A DNA stretch of 64,000 nucleotides from Sedimentibacter acidaminivorans. Lineage in GTDB: Bacteria; Bacillota; Clostridia; Tissierellales; Sedimentibacteraceae. The DNA is taken from positions 152,476-216,475 of the forward strand of contig NZ_JAGGKS010000008.1 of assembly GCF_017873955.1 (NCBI RefSeq). The letters are read 5' to 3'. The notes beneath the pieces were generated by a model. It was not told the DNA's origin and searched no databases. It was given only the letters and a program-made list of their open reading frames with translations. Shown here in pieces: positions 1 through 7,306 of this stretch (position 1 is the first letter of the stretch; every line of letters begins with the position of its first letter). The translations under genes were made by a program, and so were the position numbers.

Positions 1-187
1 ATATATTTACCAACTCAGAATTATAATCATTGTACACTTCAAAGTTTGCATGTTTATCTTTATAAAACAATACCCACGCTGCTCCTCCAAATACTTCTAC
101 ATATCTATCTACTTTCTCAGGAAATCTATTAACTATTTCTTTTCTTAATAGTTTCTTTCCACCTATCCAACTTAAAAAACTGTTCAT
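1..187 (-). CDS. D12-class (Dam-like) adenine DNA methylase, N-terminal part
   Basis: Partial gene cut by the left window edge; 62 N-terminal codons are visible. The protein begins MNSFLSWIGGKK and carries FLSWIGGK, the glycine-rich AdoMet-binding motif I typical of D12-class N6-adenine methyltransferases (F-x-x-W-x-GGK), followed by FGGAAWVLF, the conserved FxGxG-like segment. The start is set by GAGGTGATG just upstream of the ATG. In the family these enzymes methylate adenine in short duplex sites; phages often carry orphan copies to evade restriction. It is divergent from the SOS-controlled LexA-like gene, sharing the roughly 60-base region between them. The rest of the gene, and so the target specificity, cannot be seen. 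Confidence 0.8.
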   Translation of the reverse strand, partial: MNSFLSWIGGKKLLRKEIVNRFPEKVDRYVEVFGGAAWVLFYKDKHANFEVYNDYNSELVNI

Positions 188-248
188 TTTTCATCACCTC
201 AATACTATTATATCTTGCTATTTACTCATTGAAAATGACAAAAAGGTG

Positions 249-277
249 TTTACTTCGAACATTTGTTCTGATATAAT
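249..277 (+). promoter_or_regulatory. SOS-controlled promoter (LexA box in the spacer)
   Basis: TTTACT (249-254) and TATAAT (272-277) are separated by exactly 17 bases, and the spacer contains GAACATTTGTTC (257-268), a perfect inverted repeat matching the Firmicute LexA/DinR operator CGAACnnnnGTTCG. A bound LexA would block RNA polymerase. The promoter faces the LexA-like reading frame at about 303-554. An almost identical arrangement occurs at 39605-39632 at the other prophage flank. Confidence 0.85.
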
Positions 278-308
278 ATTATTATAAAGTATATCAGGAG
301 GTAATGAA

Positions 309-554
309 ATTAAGTATTTAACTAACGCACAATATGAAGTTATAAAATGCATTGATGATTATACAAAATCATACGGCTATCCTCCTACCTATAGGGAGAT
401 AGCCATATTAACAAATAGAGTTTCTGTAAGCACAATATATTGCCACATACAGCTTTTATTAAAAAAGGAATATATAACTATGCAGGAAAACAGCCCAAGA
501 ACTATAAAGATTATTAGTGACTTTGATGAGACACATATTAAAAAATTGCACTAA
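309..554 (+). CDS. Stand-alone LexA-type winged-helix DNA-binding protein (no peptidase domain)
   Basis: About 81 codons encode a LexA N-terminal domain: LTNAQYEVIKCIDDY, then SYGYPPTYREIA, then a recognition-helix-like segment and a C-terminal wing ending PRTIKII. The order and the GYPPTxREIA signature match LexA residues 1-70. The S24 autoprotease half is absent, so it cannot self-cleave. The start is abnormal. AGGAGGT (296-302) is followed at normal spacing by ATT (309), whereas the nearby ATG (304) opens a five-codon dead end in another frame. One extra A in the AAA run at 307-309 would give an ordinary ATG start reading MKIKYLTNAQ. It is therefore either an AUU-started gene, a fresh frameshift or a sequencing error. 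It sits directly behind an SOS box and is followed by a terminator, so it could compete with host LexA or autoregulate. That role is inferred. Confidence 0.65.
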   Translation: MKYLTNAQYEVIKCIDDYTKSYGYPPTYREIAILTNRVSVSTIYCHIQLLLKKEYITMQENSPRTIKIISDFDETHIKKLH

Positions 555-557
555 AAA

Positions 558-583
558 AGCCGAGGTTTCCCTCGGTACTTTTG
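558..583 (+). terminator. Intrinsic terminator of the LexA-like gene
   Basis: CCGAGG (560-565), loop TTTC, CCTCGG (570-575), followed by TACTTTT. It begins five bases after the stop codon of the LexA-like frame. The short and interrupted T tract makes it a moderate-strength terminator. Confidence 0.7.
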
Positions 584-694
584 TAACCTTATATTTTGTA
601 ACACTGAAATAATACAAGCATATTATACTATATATAGTTACCTCCTATGATTGTAATCAATCAGTCATTACTATGAGCTAACTGAATATTAATT

Positions 695-743
695 GTTTAG
701 AGGGCGGAGTCGGCACTTAACAGTGTTCCGACTGCCCTGAAAC
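695..743. other. Long stable hairpin in a 310-base non-coding stretch
   Basis: Between 555 and 868 no gene is visible on either strand. It contains a strong imperfect hairpin: GTTT (695-698) with AAAC (740-743), AGGGC with GCCCT, AGTCGG with CCGACT, and an inner CACT-TAAC-AGTG. No T tract follows on either side, so it is not a simple terminator. The segment GAGGGC(A/G)GA plus a four-base-pair TAAC-loop hairpin also occurs in the small RNA at 25255-25400, suggesting a related structured RNA. Strand and promoter cannot be decided. Confidence 0.45.
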
Positions 744-868
744 ACTACATAAAAAAACTCCGGATATATCCAAGTTATGCATCATCAAATAGGATCTGCA
801 TGGACTACTATAGATATATATTTTATTTATTATATTTGGTGATAGTTAAATGCATAAAAATTTTATTT

Positions 869-1411
869 TTAACCTTCTGAAATATTATTTTCACATTTAT
901 TATTGATTCTCCATTCATCTAATTCGTGATTATAAATAATATTTATATTATTGAATTTCTTATTTTCAAAAAATTCATTGATTTTACTTAACTTATTCGT
1001 TATTTCTAATACACTCTCCGAATTACAACTTATATCAAAATTAATTGTAGTTTTTTCTTGATCCTCCACTTTACCATGAACATCCATTGTAATAAATTTT
1101 TGCCCATATTTATTGTCTTTAAGAAAAATTTTAGCTTTAGATGCTAAAAATTTTGATAAATCGTATAATGCTGAATTTAACATGCCCATAAATATAGGAT
1201 TGTTTTTGATTTCATTAACTACTAAATTTACATATATAAAAATTTCCCCTGGTTCAATAGCGCTTGGTAAATACTTTGTTGAAACCTCTATTCCTTGGCA
1301 ATTTAAAATTTTGTATTCATTTTCCTTTATTAATAATATTTCATCTACACAATTCATATTATAATCATTACGTGGAAGTAAGATTTTTAAATTTATTTGT
1401 GTATTTTCCAT
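869..1411 (-). CDS. Hypothetical protein, second gene of the accessory (moron-like) unit
   Basis: 180 residues, beginning MENTQINLKILLPRND, with a good ribosome site (GAAGGAGA) seven bases before the ATG. I do not recognise the family. It has no signal peptide, no membrane segment and no obvious catalytic motif. The sequence alternates beta-rich hydrophobic strands with charged loops and looks like a soluble cytoplasmic protein, rich in Asn, Ile and Lys. It lies downstream of, and in the same direction as, the 362-codon unknown gene, separated from it by about 235 AT-rich bases that hold no clear terminator. Both lie beyond the late-operon terminator, where temperate phages usually carry lysogenic-conversion or defence cargo. 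That role is inference from position only. Confidence 0.6.
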   Translation of the reverse strand: MENTQINLKILLPRNDYNMNCVDEILLIKENEYKILNCQGIEVSTKYLPSAIEPGEIFIYVNLVVNEIKNNPIFMGMLNSALYDLSKFLASKAKIFLKDNKYGQKFITMDVHGKVEDQEKTTINFDISCNSESVLEITNKLSKINEFFENKKFNNINIIYNHELDEWRINNKCENNISEG

Positions 1412-1647
1412 AATAATTCTCCTTCATTTTTTTATTATTATAATTTATTCTCAATATTTTAAAAGAATAGGGATAGTCAAATCAAACTACTAACTAATCA
1501 CAATCCATATCGGTAGAATAATATGTATTCAAGTATCTAATTAATATAGCTAAAAATATTATATTTAAATATATATCTTATCTTTATTTCATTAAATTCT
1601 ACTCTATTTGTAAAATCAAATGTCTTTACTGTATTATTTTATAAAAA

Positions 1648-2724
1648 TTATTCTTGAGTATTTTTATATCCTCCATAAGCGTAACCAAGAGCCATAGATA
1701 TTAAATTCAAAAACTCTTTATTTTCATTTGTTTTCTCTTCTTTTATTAATATATTTACATCTTCACTAAATCTAATTTTTTCTTTTGACATTACATTATT
1801 TAAAAATTTCCCTATTAAACTTTTCCTTATTTCATCTATTTTATATAACTTCTTCTTTTTATTTAGACTTAAAAAAGAATTATACATGGTTCTAACGATT
1901 TCGTAAAAAAACAAATTACTAGATGTCCTTTCTAAATATTCAAAATATGTTGATACCTTATAATCCTTTATTGCTATTTGTAGTATTTTTTCATTTAAAA
2001 GAATATCTTTTTTCTTATTTTTCTTTTTGTTAATATTAAGTATTAATTCTCCAAAAGAGGAAATAGATACTCTTCCCTCAAGATTACTTATATCTAAATT
2101 AAAGTTTTCTTTTATAAAAAATGCTAAGATATAATTATAAGTAAAAGACATTTCATTATTAAAATTACACTTTTCACGTTTTGGAATATATTCATATACA
2201 TTAGAATTTACTAACAATGAATTTCTAACTTCAAATATCAAATTATTTATATATGTTTTGAAAGATTCTTTTGATTCATTAATTTCAGATATATCTGGAA
2301 CTCCTTCAGTAACCCAAAACTCCTTTTTATTATTAAAGTAATTAACAAGTGTGAAATACGTATATATTGCCTGTCCATTTATATTTGAAATCCTGAAGAA
2401 AGGATAAAATATAATTACGCTTTCAATAACATTATTGTTAAATGCAAGTTTTAACCCTTCTTGAATTCCCTTGTAATACGAGTTAAATATTTGTTTAATA
2501 TCGTCAACATCAGCTGAAGGTGTATCTTCGATTTGATTTAGCATATTTTTTTTGGAACGATTAACTAATTCTTCAATTTTACAATCAAATATAATTCTAT
2601 CTACGTCTATTATTCTATTGTTTTTATAATCATTTTTTGTAATTGAAAATAAGATTTTCTTATCAAATACAATATTTTTACTTGAAACATCAAAACAAGC
2701 GTTAAAGTAAGCCCATTTAAACAT
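1648..2724 (-). CDS. Hypothetical protein, first gene of the accessory (moron-like) unit
   Basis: 358 residues from the ATG at 2724, which has TTGGAGGT five bases upstream; an in-frame TTG four codons earlier is less likely because it lies within the ribosome site. The family is not recognised. The sequence is Asn/Lys/Ile-rich and soluble-looking, with a lysine block (NKKKNKKK) near residue 235 and a tail ending GYAYGGYKNTQE. No enzyme motif or transmembrane span is evident. It has its own promoter (TTGACT/TAAAAT) immediately after the late-operon terminator, the textbook layout of an independently expressed moron, so it may be made in the lysogen. A function in host fitness or phage exclusion is possible but not shown. 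Confidence 0.6.
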   Translation of the reverse strand: MFKWAYFNACFDVSSKNIVFDKKILFSITKNDYKNNRIIDVDRIIFDCKIEELVNRSKKNMLNQIEDTPSADVDDIKQIFNSYYKGIQEGLKLAFNNNVIESVIIFYPFFRISNINGQAIYTYFTLVNYFNNKKEFWVTEGVPDISEINESKESFKTYINNLIFEVRNSLLVNSNVYEYIPKREKCNFNNEMSFTYNYILAFFIKENFNLDISNLEGRVSISSFGELILNINKKKNKKKDILLNEKILQIAIKDYKVSTYFEYLERTSSNLFFYEIVRTMYNSFLSLNKKKKLYKIDEIRKSLIGKFLNNVMSKEKIRFSEDVNILIKEEKTNENKEFLNLISMALGYAYGGYKNTQE

Positions 2725-2755
2725 ATTAACCTCCAACCATAATCATATTTACATT

Positions 2756-2784
2756 ATTTTACAACATTAATTAAATTTAGTCAA
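2756..2784 (-). promoter_or_regulatory. Moron-type promoter after the late terminator
   Basis: On the minus strand TTGACT (2784-2779), a 17-base spacer and TAAAAT (2761-2756) form a near-consensus vegetative promoter. It abuts the T tract of the terminator at 2783-2812 and lies about 30 bases before the start of the 358-residue unknown gene. No operator-like repeat is visible, so expression in the lysogen is plausible. Confidence 0.65.
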
Positions 2785-2812
2785 AAAAAATACCAGGCAA
2801 TTACGCCTGGCT
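2783..2812 (-). terminator. Terminator of the phage late operon
   Basis: Read leftward: GCCAGGC, loop GTAATT, GCCTGG, then TATTTTTTTT. It has a GC-rich stem with a clean T tract, placed about 55 bases after the amidase stop codon. It marks the end of the leftward late transcript and separates it from the accessory genes. Confidence 0.85.
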
Positions 2813-2867
2813 ACATCACTTTCCTATCTAAAAATTAAAAAACTTTTCCATATGTCATGATAGAATA

Positions 2868-3575
2868 TTATATCATTGCTTTTGCTAGCTTTATAACTAG
2901 ACTTTCACCGAACCTATAATCATTAACAAGAAAATCCATAGTTTTATCTTCAAGACCTGCTTTATCTTTTACAATTTGTTTTGCTTCTTCAACTGCCATA
3001 CTATACCCCTCTATAACTAAGAATTCGCAAATTACCTCAGCCTGTGCTTCAGATATCTTTTTCAAATTATCATCTACTTTCAAAAATGCTTCATCTTCTA
3101 TATTGTCATGAAATCCACTTTCAATCAGTAGTATATGCTTACAGTTTGTATCTGCAGCTCCACGAATAACACCATAATAGTTATAAATCTTCCCACTTTC
3201 TGTATATACTCTAGTTTTAGCACCTCTGCTTTGATTTCCCATCACAGCAGCGACTTTAGCAGCCATCTTTTCTGCAAACTCTTCATCTTGTGGCTTAGTA
3301 TAGTCATAATATACTTCTACACCTCTAGTACTTCCATCATAAGCATTGGTATGCTCTGAAATAAATAAATCATATCCTGCAGCCTTTTGGCCTCTTTCTA
3401 AAAGTGTTAGGTCCTGCTCCCAAGTACGGGTAAAATCTACTTGAACACCTTTGGATAATAGAATATCTTTTAAATACGTTGATATCTTCCATACTCCCTG
3501 ATATTCATAGTATCCTGTCGGACCTTTATTAGTATTCCCCGGCGCATGACCGGGGTCTATTAATACTTTAATCAT
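2868..3575 (-). CDS. N-acetylmuramoyl-L-alanine amidase (phage endolysin, Amidase_3)
   Basis: 235 residues from ATG 3575. This start is chosen because GAGGGTGGG precedes it and because MIKVLIDPGH begins the domain exactly; an upstream in-frame ATG would overlap the holin more deeply. The residues expected for a zinc-dependent Amidase_3 are present: His10 in DPGH, Glu24 in GYYEYQ, His75 in SEHTNA and catalytic Glu152 in IESGFHDN. It cleaves the amide bond between N-acetylmuramate and L-alanine in peptidoglycan to release progeny. There is no signal peptide, so export depends on the holin encoded immediately upstream; the two reading frames overlap by 8 bases. The C-terminal 70 residues are not a recognised SH3 or LysM domain and may bind the wall. 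Confidence 0.92.
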   Translation of the reverse strand: MIKVLIDPGHAPGNTNKGPTGYYEYQGVWKISTYLKDILLSKGVQVDFTRTWEQDLTLLERGQKAAGYDLFISEHTNAYDGSTRGVEVYYDYTKPQDEEFAEKMAAKVAAVMGNQSRGAKTRVYTESGKIYNYYGVIRGAADTNCKHILLIESGFHDNIEDEAFLKVDDNLKKISEAQAEVICEFLVIEGYSMAVEEAKQIVKDKAGLEDKTMDFLVNDYRFGESLVIKLAKAMI

Positions 3576-4029
3576 TGGTCCCACCCTCTTTGTTTTGTAA
3601 AGCATCTAATGCCTTAGTTATTATGGTTGGAATAGGGATTCCCATAAGTCCTGCGTTCTCTATAATACTTAATGCTTCATTAACTGCATAAGCGATAATA
3701 ACTGCATCTCTAATTACTTCCATACCTGTTAATCTATCAAGTTGCGCAGATATAAGAACTATCAAAAGCGTAACACCTTTTTTACTTAGTCCTTTCCAAC
3801 CTGCTTTACTTTCTAATGCTCCAGTTTCAGACTTGTTTGACTTTTTGAAAACACCTGCAGTTATTAATCCGGTTATATAATCAACGGCCATAAATAGTAT
3901 TAGTGTCTGTAATGCCATATCCCATCCTCCAAGTAAGTTTGCTATTATACTGCCAGTTATGCCAAATATACTTAAAACACCTATTTTAATCGAATTTATA
4001 TTCTCCATTATCATTATTGCTCCCTTCAA
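3568..4029 (-). CDS. Phage holin (Holin_4/toxin secretion-phage lysis family)
   Basis: 153 codons; the likely initiator is the ATG opening MIMENINSIKIG or the second Met. Hydrophobic segments at roughly residues 12-32, 34-56 and 80-105 frame the family signature FMAVDYITGLITAGVFKKSN, followed by the conserved ALESKAGWKGLSKKG. This family (like Clostridium TcdE) forms lethal pores in the cytoplasmic membrane at a set time and releases the endolysin. It is placed directly before the amidase with an 8-base overlap, so the two form a translationally coupled lysis cassette. The related Clostridium difficile protein also affects toxin release, but nothing here suggests a toxin. Confidence 0.92.
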   Translation of the reverse strand: MKGAIMIMENINSIKIGVLSIFGITGSIIANLLGGWDMALQTLILFMAVDYITGLITAGVFKKSNKSETGALESKAGWKGLSKKGVTLLIVLISAQLDRLTGMEVIRDAVIIAYAVNEALSIIENAGLMGIPIPTIITKALDALQNKEGGTND

Positions 4030-4030
4030 A

Positions 4031-4054
4031 ATAGAGAGCTTACAAGCTCCCTAT
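4031..4054 (-). terminator. Small hairpin between subtilase and holin
   Basis: GAGCTT-GT-AAGCTC stem within the 140-base gap upstream of the holin, followed leftward by TATTTTG. It may reduce read-through or regulate lysis timing. The rest of the gap (4055-4170) shows no convincing gene. Confidence 0.35.
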
Positions 4055-4170
4055 AATATTGTATGTATTTTTTTTACGCTTGTCTCTTTAGACTTAAATT
4101 TGCCTCAATTCTTTCAATTCCAACCAAAATTTCAAGACTAACATTTATGCCTTAGCTCCTCAGATTTTAA

Positions 4171-5292
4171 TTACCAAATAAATTTTGCTTTTACTTTATG
4201 ATACTCATTCTCTGCTTCTACTTTAATATCTGCCCCTGTTCTTTCAGCAAATGATCTCATTTCAAATAAGAAGCGTCCATTCTCTACTCTACTTGGTATA
4301 TCTGTAGTTATATTCTGATTATTGAATTTAACAATATTACTTAGATGTTCCATTTCTATGGTCAGATTTAATGGTTGAAGCGTACAAAAACCTACTCCAT
4401 AAATCTTGTCAACCCCAGCTATTCCTAAATCCTTTGTGTTCATTTTTAATTGCTCATAAAGTTTAGTTTCAGTTATTCTTTCACCAAACTTTAATTTATG
4501 CTGACAAGCTATTAAGCATGCTATACCGCTAATTATCGGTGTGCTCATAGAGGTTCCGCTTAATGCAATATATCCTCCAGTATAATAAGCGCTTATAACA
4601 TTTGATCCAACTTGACATAAATCAACATGATTGCCCATTGTAGTGTAGTCAGCTTGTTTCTTCTCCATATCTACAGCTCCTACACATACAACTTCATCAT
4701 AAGCTCCTGGATAACGCAGCTCTGTAATTCCTGTGTTACCTGCTGAACACACAACTAAAATACCATCTTTCACGCAATTTTTAATTTCTGCTTGTAGGTT
4801 ACTCCAAACAGTAGTACCAAAACCATTCTTAGTACCACTTAAGCTCATTGATATTACATCAACTTTTTCACCTTTAGGACTTCTCCATTGTCTAGCATAT
4901 TTAATACCATTTACTATATCTTGTGTTTTATTACATCCACCGCTACCATCTAGTACTTTAACTGGTAGAATTTTAGATTGTGGAGCAATTCCTACATTTT
5001 TCCCCGCAACCGAACCAGCAACGTGAGTTCCATGCATATTATCATCTCTATAATTGTTTGTAGAAGAATATGAACTATTGAGATTCTTTCCAACCAATAT
5101 TCTATTTTCAAGTTCTATGTGAGGGCTAACCCCTGTGTCAATTACAGCACATATTGTATTTTGACCGTATATACCTTGGGAATAAAAAGCCTGTCTTCCT
5201 GATAACTCTAAAAACTTTAGATCATCAACTCCCAATACTGTTGTTTCATCAATTAATTTTTTACCTATTAAATAATCGTCTAAAAATTTCAC
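4171..5292 (-). CDS. Subtilisin-like serine protease (S8) with C-terminal stalk-like domain
   Basis: 373 residues. The complete S8 catalytic triad is visible: Asp52 in AVIDTGVSPHIE, His87 in MHGTHVAG, Ser248 in SGTSMSTP, with oxyanion Asn186 in SAGNTG. There is no signal peptide or long prodomain, so it resembles cytoplasmic intracellular subtilisins. The last 60 residues (VENGRFLFEMRSFAERTGAD and following) resemble the repeat found in copper-amine-oxidase N-terminal/stalk domains of clostridial surface proteins. It lies inside the late operon between the tail-fibre genes and the holin, so it should be made during assembly or lysis. Possible jobs are processing a virion protein, assisting lysis, or acting from the virion on host surface protein. 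None is established. Confidence 0.88.
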   Translation of the reverse strand: MKFLDDYLIGKKLIDETTVLGVDDLKFLELSGRQAFYSQGIYGQNTICAVIDTGVSPHIELENRILVGKNLNSSYSSTNNYRDDNMHGTHVAGSVAGKNVGIAPQSKILPVKVLDGSGGCNKTQDIVNGIKYARQWRSPKGEKVDVISMSLSGTKNGFGTTVWSNLQAEIKNCVKDGILVVCSAGNTGITELRYPGAYDEVVCVGAVDMEKKQADYTTMGNHVDLCQVGSNVISAYYTGGYIALSGTSMSTPIISGIACLIACQHKLKFGERITETKLYEQLKMNTKDLGIAGVDKIYGVGFCTLQPLNLTIEMEHLSNIVKFNNQNITTDIPSRVENGRFLFEMRSFAERTGADIKVEAENEYHKVKAKFIW

Positions 5293-5323
5293 TTTTTCAC
5301 TCTCCTTTTTTTCGCATTAAAAT

Positions 5324-5345
5324 AGGACCATATTTCTATAGTCCT
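5324..5345 (-). terminator. Hairpin before the subtilase gene
   Basis: Leftward AGGACTATA-GAAA-TATGGTCCT, a 9-bp stem with a GNRA-type loop followed by ATTTTAAT. It is a weak terminator or processing site between the tail-fibre cluster and the subtilase. Confidence 0.45.
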
Positions 5346-5372
5346 TAGTCCACTAAATTTTTCTTTTGTTAC

Positions 5373-5510
5373 CTATGGAACCTTTGGTGTAGCTAAAATA
5401 GTTTGCTTTTCTTCCTCATTAATATAACCTTTACTAAAGGCATTATTTACATAGATTTCATTTTTACCCATAATCCACATGTTTAAAATAAATGGATATA
5501 ATCTTGACAT
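5373..5510 (-). CDS. XkdX-like small phage protein
   Basis: 45 residues, MSRLYPFILNMWIMG at the start, with GGAGGTGAG upstream of the ATG. The pattern (short amphipathic start, a G-x-I-N/T-E-E-E element as in FSKGYINEEEKQTIL, end soon after) is that of the XkdX family found after tail-fibre genes in PBSX-like and many clostridial phages. Function is unknown in the family. Its place between the fibre cluster and lysis genes is the usual one. Confidence 0.6.
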   Translation of the reverse strand: MSRLYPFILNMWIMGKNEIYVNNAFSKGYINEEEKQTILATPKVP

Positions 5511-5523
5511 AATCTCACCTCCT

Positions 5524-5796
5524 CTATAATCCAAGCAAGAAGTTTATTGTATCTTCTGCTAAAGCCAATTTTTCTTCAATAGTTAGTTCTTTAATAACTT
5601 CTAACTTACTAGGATAATATTCTGTAGCATTCCACAAAACTTTACCTTCATCATTTATAGTAGATATAAGAGGAAATGTGTTTGTTTGTTCATATTGCTC
5701 TTGTGTTACTTCGATTTCATTATCATACTTAACATCTGTATAATTTATTGCTTTACCTACAGCTATGCCTTCTGACATAATAAATACATATCTCAT
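5524..5796 (-). CDS. Putative tail-fibre-associated protein
   Basis: 90 residues starting MRYVFIMSEGIAVGKAI. The middle resembles short proteins encoded right after phage fibres (contains DEGKVLWNATEYYP), and the C-terminus LTIEEKLALAEDTINFLLGL is a helix of the type found at the end of XkdW-like and fibre-assembly proteins. Precise function is unknown; an accessory or chaperone role for the preceding fibre gene is inferred from order. Confidence 0.6.
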   Translation of the reverse strand: MRYVFIMSEGIAVGKAINYTDVKYDNEIEVTQEQYEQTNTFPLISTINDEGKVLWNATEYYPSKLEVIKELTIEEKLALAEDTINFLLGL

Positions 5797-5810
5797 ATAA
5801 AATTCCTTCC

Positions 5811-5926
5811 TTATAGTGTAAAATCTATACCATATATTTTTAACTGAATATTATTGCTTGTTATACTAACATTACTTATTGTATCAATATAAGGTCCAAA
5901 ATAGACATTTGTGTTGAGTTCGCCCC
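5811..5926 (-). pseudogene. Displaced C-terminal segment of the tail fibre (-1 frame)
   Basis: Out of frame with the fibre, this segment reads ELNTNVYFGPYIDTISNV, continues beta-rich, and ends IYGIDFTL with a stop at 5811-5813. Adding one G to the GGGG run, or a -1 ribosomal shift there, joins it to the fibre. It looks like a natural fibre ending, whereas the in-frame end (SILDLILIQ) is short. Confidence 0.6.
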
Positions 5927-7306
5927 TCGTGTTGTAGAACTTAAATATTCGGGTTCATAATTGACATCAAAATAGTCATTTTTTACATATCCATTTGCAC
6001 TATGGAATACAGCTTTATAGTTCGTAGGTACTACTAAGGTACTATTGGAAGATATTTTTCCACTTAAAAGGGGTATACCTGTACCAGATGTTATAGTATC
6101 CCTGTAATCTAATCGAATACCAATACTATATGCAGTAGAAGTTGATATATTTTTAAAAGTTATAGAACCTATAAGGTATAATATAAACATGTCATATACT
6201 TTGTTATTAAAATAATTTCCTATATCTATTCTTGAAGTGCTATTAAGATTTACTGTTGCTATTAATACTGGTATATTAGTTATTATCTTGTCATTTAACA
6301 ATTTCCCTTGCTTTGGCGTTAATGCCGCTCCTGATGTTAAAGTAGAAGTTAAACTATCGACCAGCTTAACATGTCCATAATTTCCAGTTGTTCCAACACC
6401 ATAACCTGTTCCTGAGCTTGCATGGCTTGCGGGAGCATATCCGCTATGTGTGTGTCCTGAAGTAGCGAAAGCAGATGAATCATTTCCATCTAGTTTATCA
6501 GCATTTCCTGCTGATGTAGAATAATTTGAATTTGTAGCCTTTGCTACTGTTGTAGTTCCATTAATTATATTTGAAATTGAAGTTCTTAAAGTTTTTATTG
6601 ATTTTAATATCTTACCAAACAAAGTAGAATGTGTTTCATTTGTTTTAATATCAATATCTGTACTTGCTTCGATAAACGAAACAATATTATCTTTAGTGTT
6701 ATCAGTAGGGTTTATATAATCCATTTCTGGTAATTGTTCAGATGGTACTTTACCACCTACTAAATCAGCTTTGTTACCATTTAAATCATCAATATGTTCA
6801 TTGAGAGCAACAATCTCTGTATTTATACTATTTACTTCATTTTCAAAATCCTCTGCTGATACATATAACCCGCTGGCAATGGTAGCTGTAACATTTGTTG
6901 CGTTTCCTATGATAATAGGTAAATCTATAACTTTTTCTATTACTTGTGCTCCACCTGATGCTGGTATGTAATCAGCATTTGTACCTGCATTGCCATAGCA
7001 GTATAATATTTCTCCAATATCAGGATCCATGGCAAATACTCCTATTTCTCTCCAGTAGAAACCTACTGAAATTGTGTTGTTGTCAAATTTTGTGCCTAAT
7101 ATTGCTTTGCCATCAGGTGTGCTTTTTAATTTTGTTATTTCTAATGATTTTATTTCATGAACCACGTTCCTCAAATCTAGTATAGAACCCGAACCTAGCT
7201 CACCATCACCAATGACTATTTTGGTAAATCTTAATTCGCTACCTGTCATTGATTTAGCTTGCAAATTCTTACCAAGGTTTGTAAATAATAATCCACCAAA
7301 ACTCAT
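5876..7306 (-). CDS. Phage tail fibre (DUF3751-type N-terminus), probably frameshifted near its end
   Basis: 476 residues as read. The first 150 residues (start MSFGGLLFTNLGKNLQAKS) form the baseplate-attaching N-terminal domain of phage tail-fibre/tail-collar proteins. The middle holds low-complexity NADKLDG and TSGHTHSGYAP motifs (approx. 280-310) that occur in fibre shafts, and the C-terminus should bind the host receptor. The annotated stop at 5876 is probably premature. Shifting frame at the GGGG run (plus-strand 5923-5926) opens 34 further codons, ending IQLKIYGIDFTL at 5811 and filling an otherwise empty gap. It overlaps the preceding gpI-like gene by one base. Confidence 0.88.
   Translation of the reverse strand: MSFGGLLFTNLGKNLQAKSMTGSELRFTKIVIGDGELGSGSILDLRNVVHEIKSLEITKLKSTPDGKAILGTKFDNNTISVGFYWREIGVFAMDPDIGEILYCYGNAGTNADYIPASGGAQVIEKVIDLPIIIGNATNVTATIASGLYVSAEDFENEVNSINTEIVALNEHIDDLNGNKADLVGGKVPSEQLPEMDYINPTDNTKDNIVSFIEASTDIDIKTNETHSTLFGKILKSIKTLRTSISNIINGTTTVAKATNSNYSTSAGNADKLDGNDSSAFATSGHTHSGYAPASHASSGTGYGVGTTGNYGHVKLVDSLTSTLTSGAALTPKQGKLLNDKIITNIPVLIATVNLNSTSRIDIGNYFNNKVYDMFILYLIGSITFKNISTSTAYSIGIRLDYRDTITSGTGIPLLSGKISSNSTLVVPTNYKAVFHSANGYVKNDYFDVNYEPEYLSSTTRGANSTQMSILDLILIQ

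Noticed and set aside
585..661. Short type I toxin peptide on the minus strand next to AGGAGG at about 645-655
   Set aside because: The only frame after the ribosome-like site is 10 codons long and not membrane-like, so it does not resemble a holin-like toxin.
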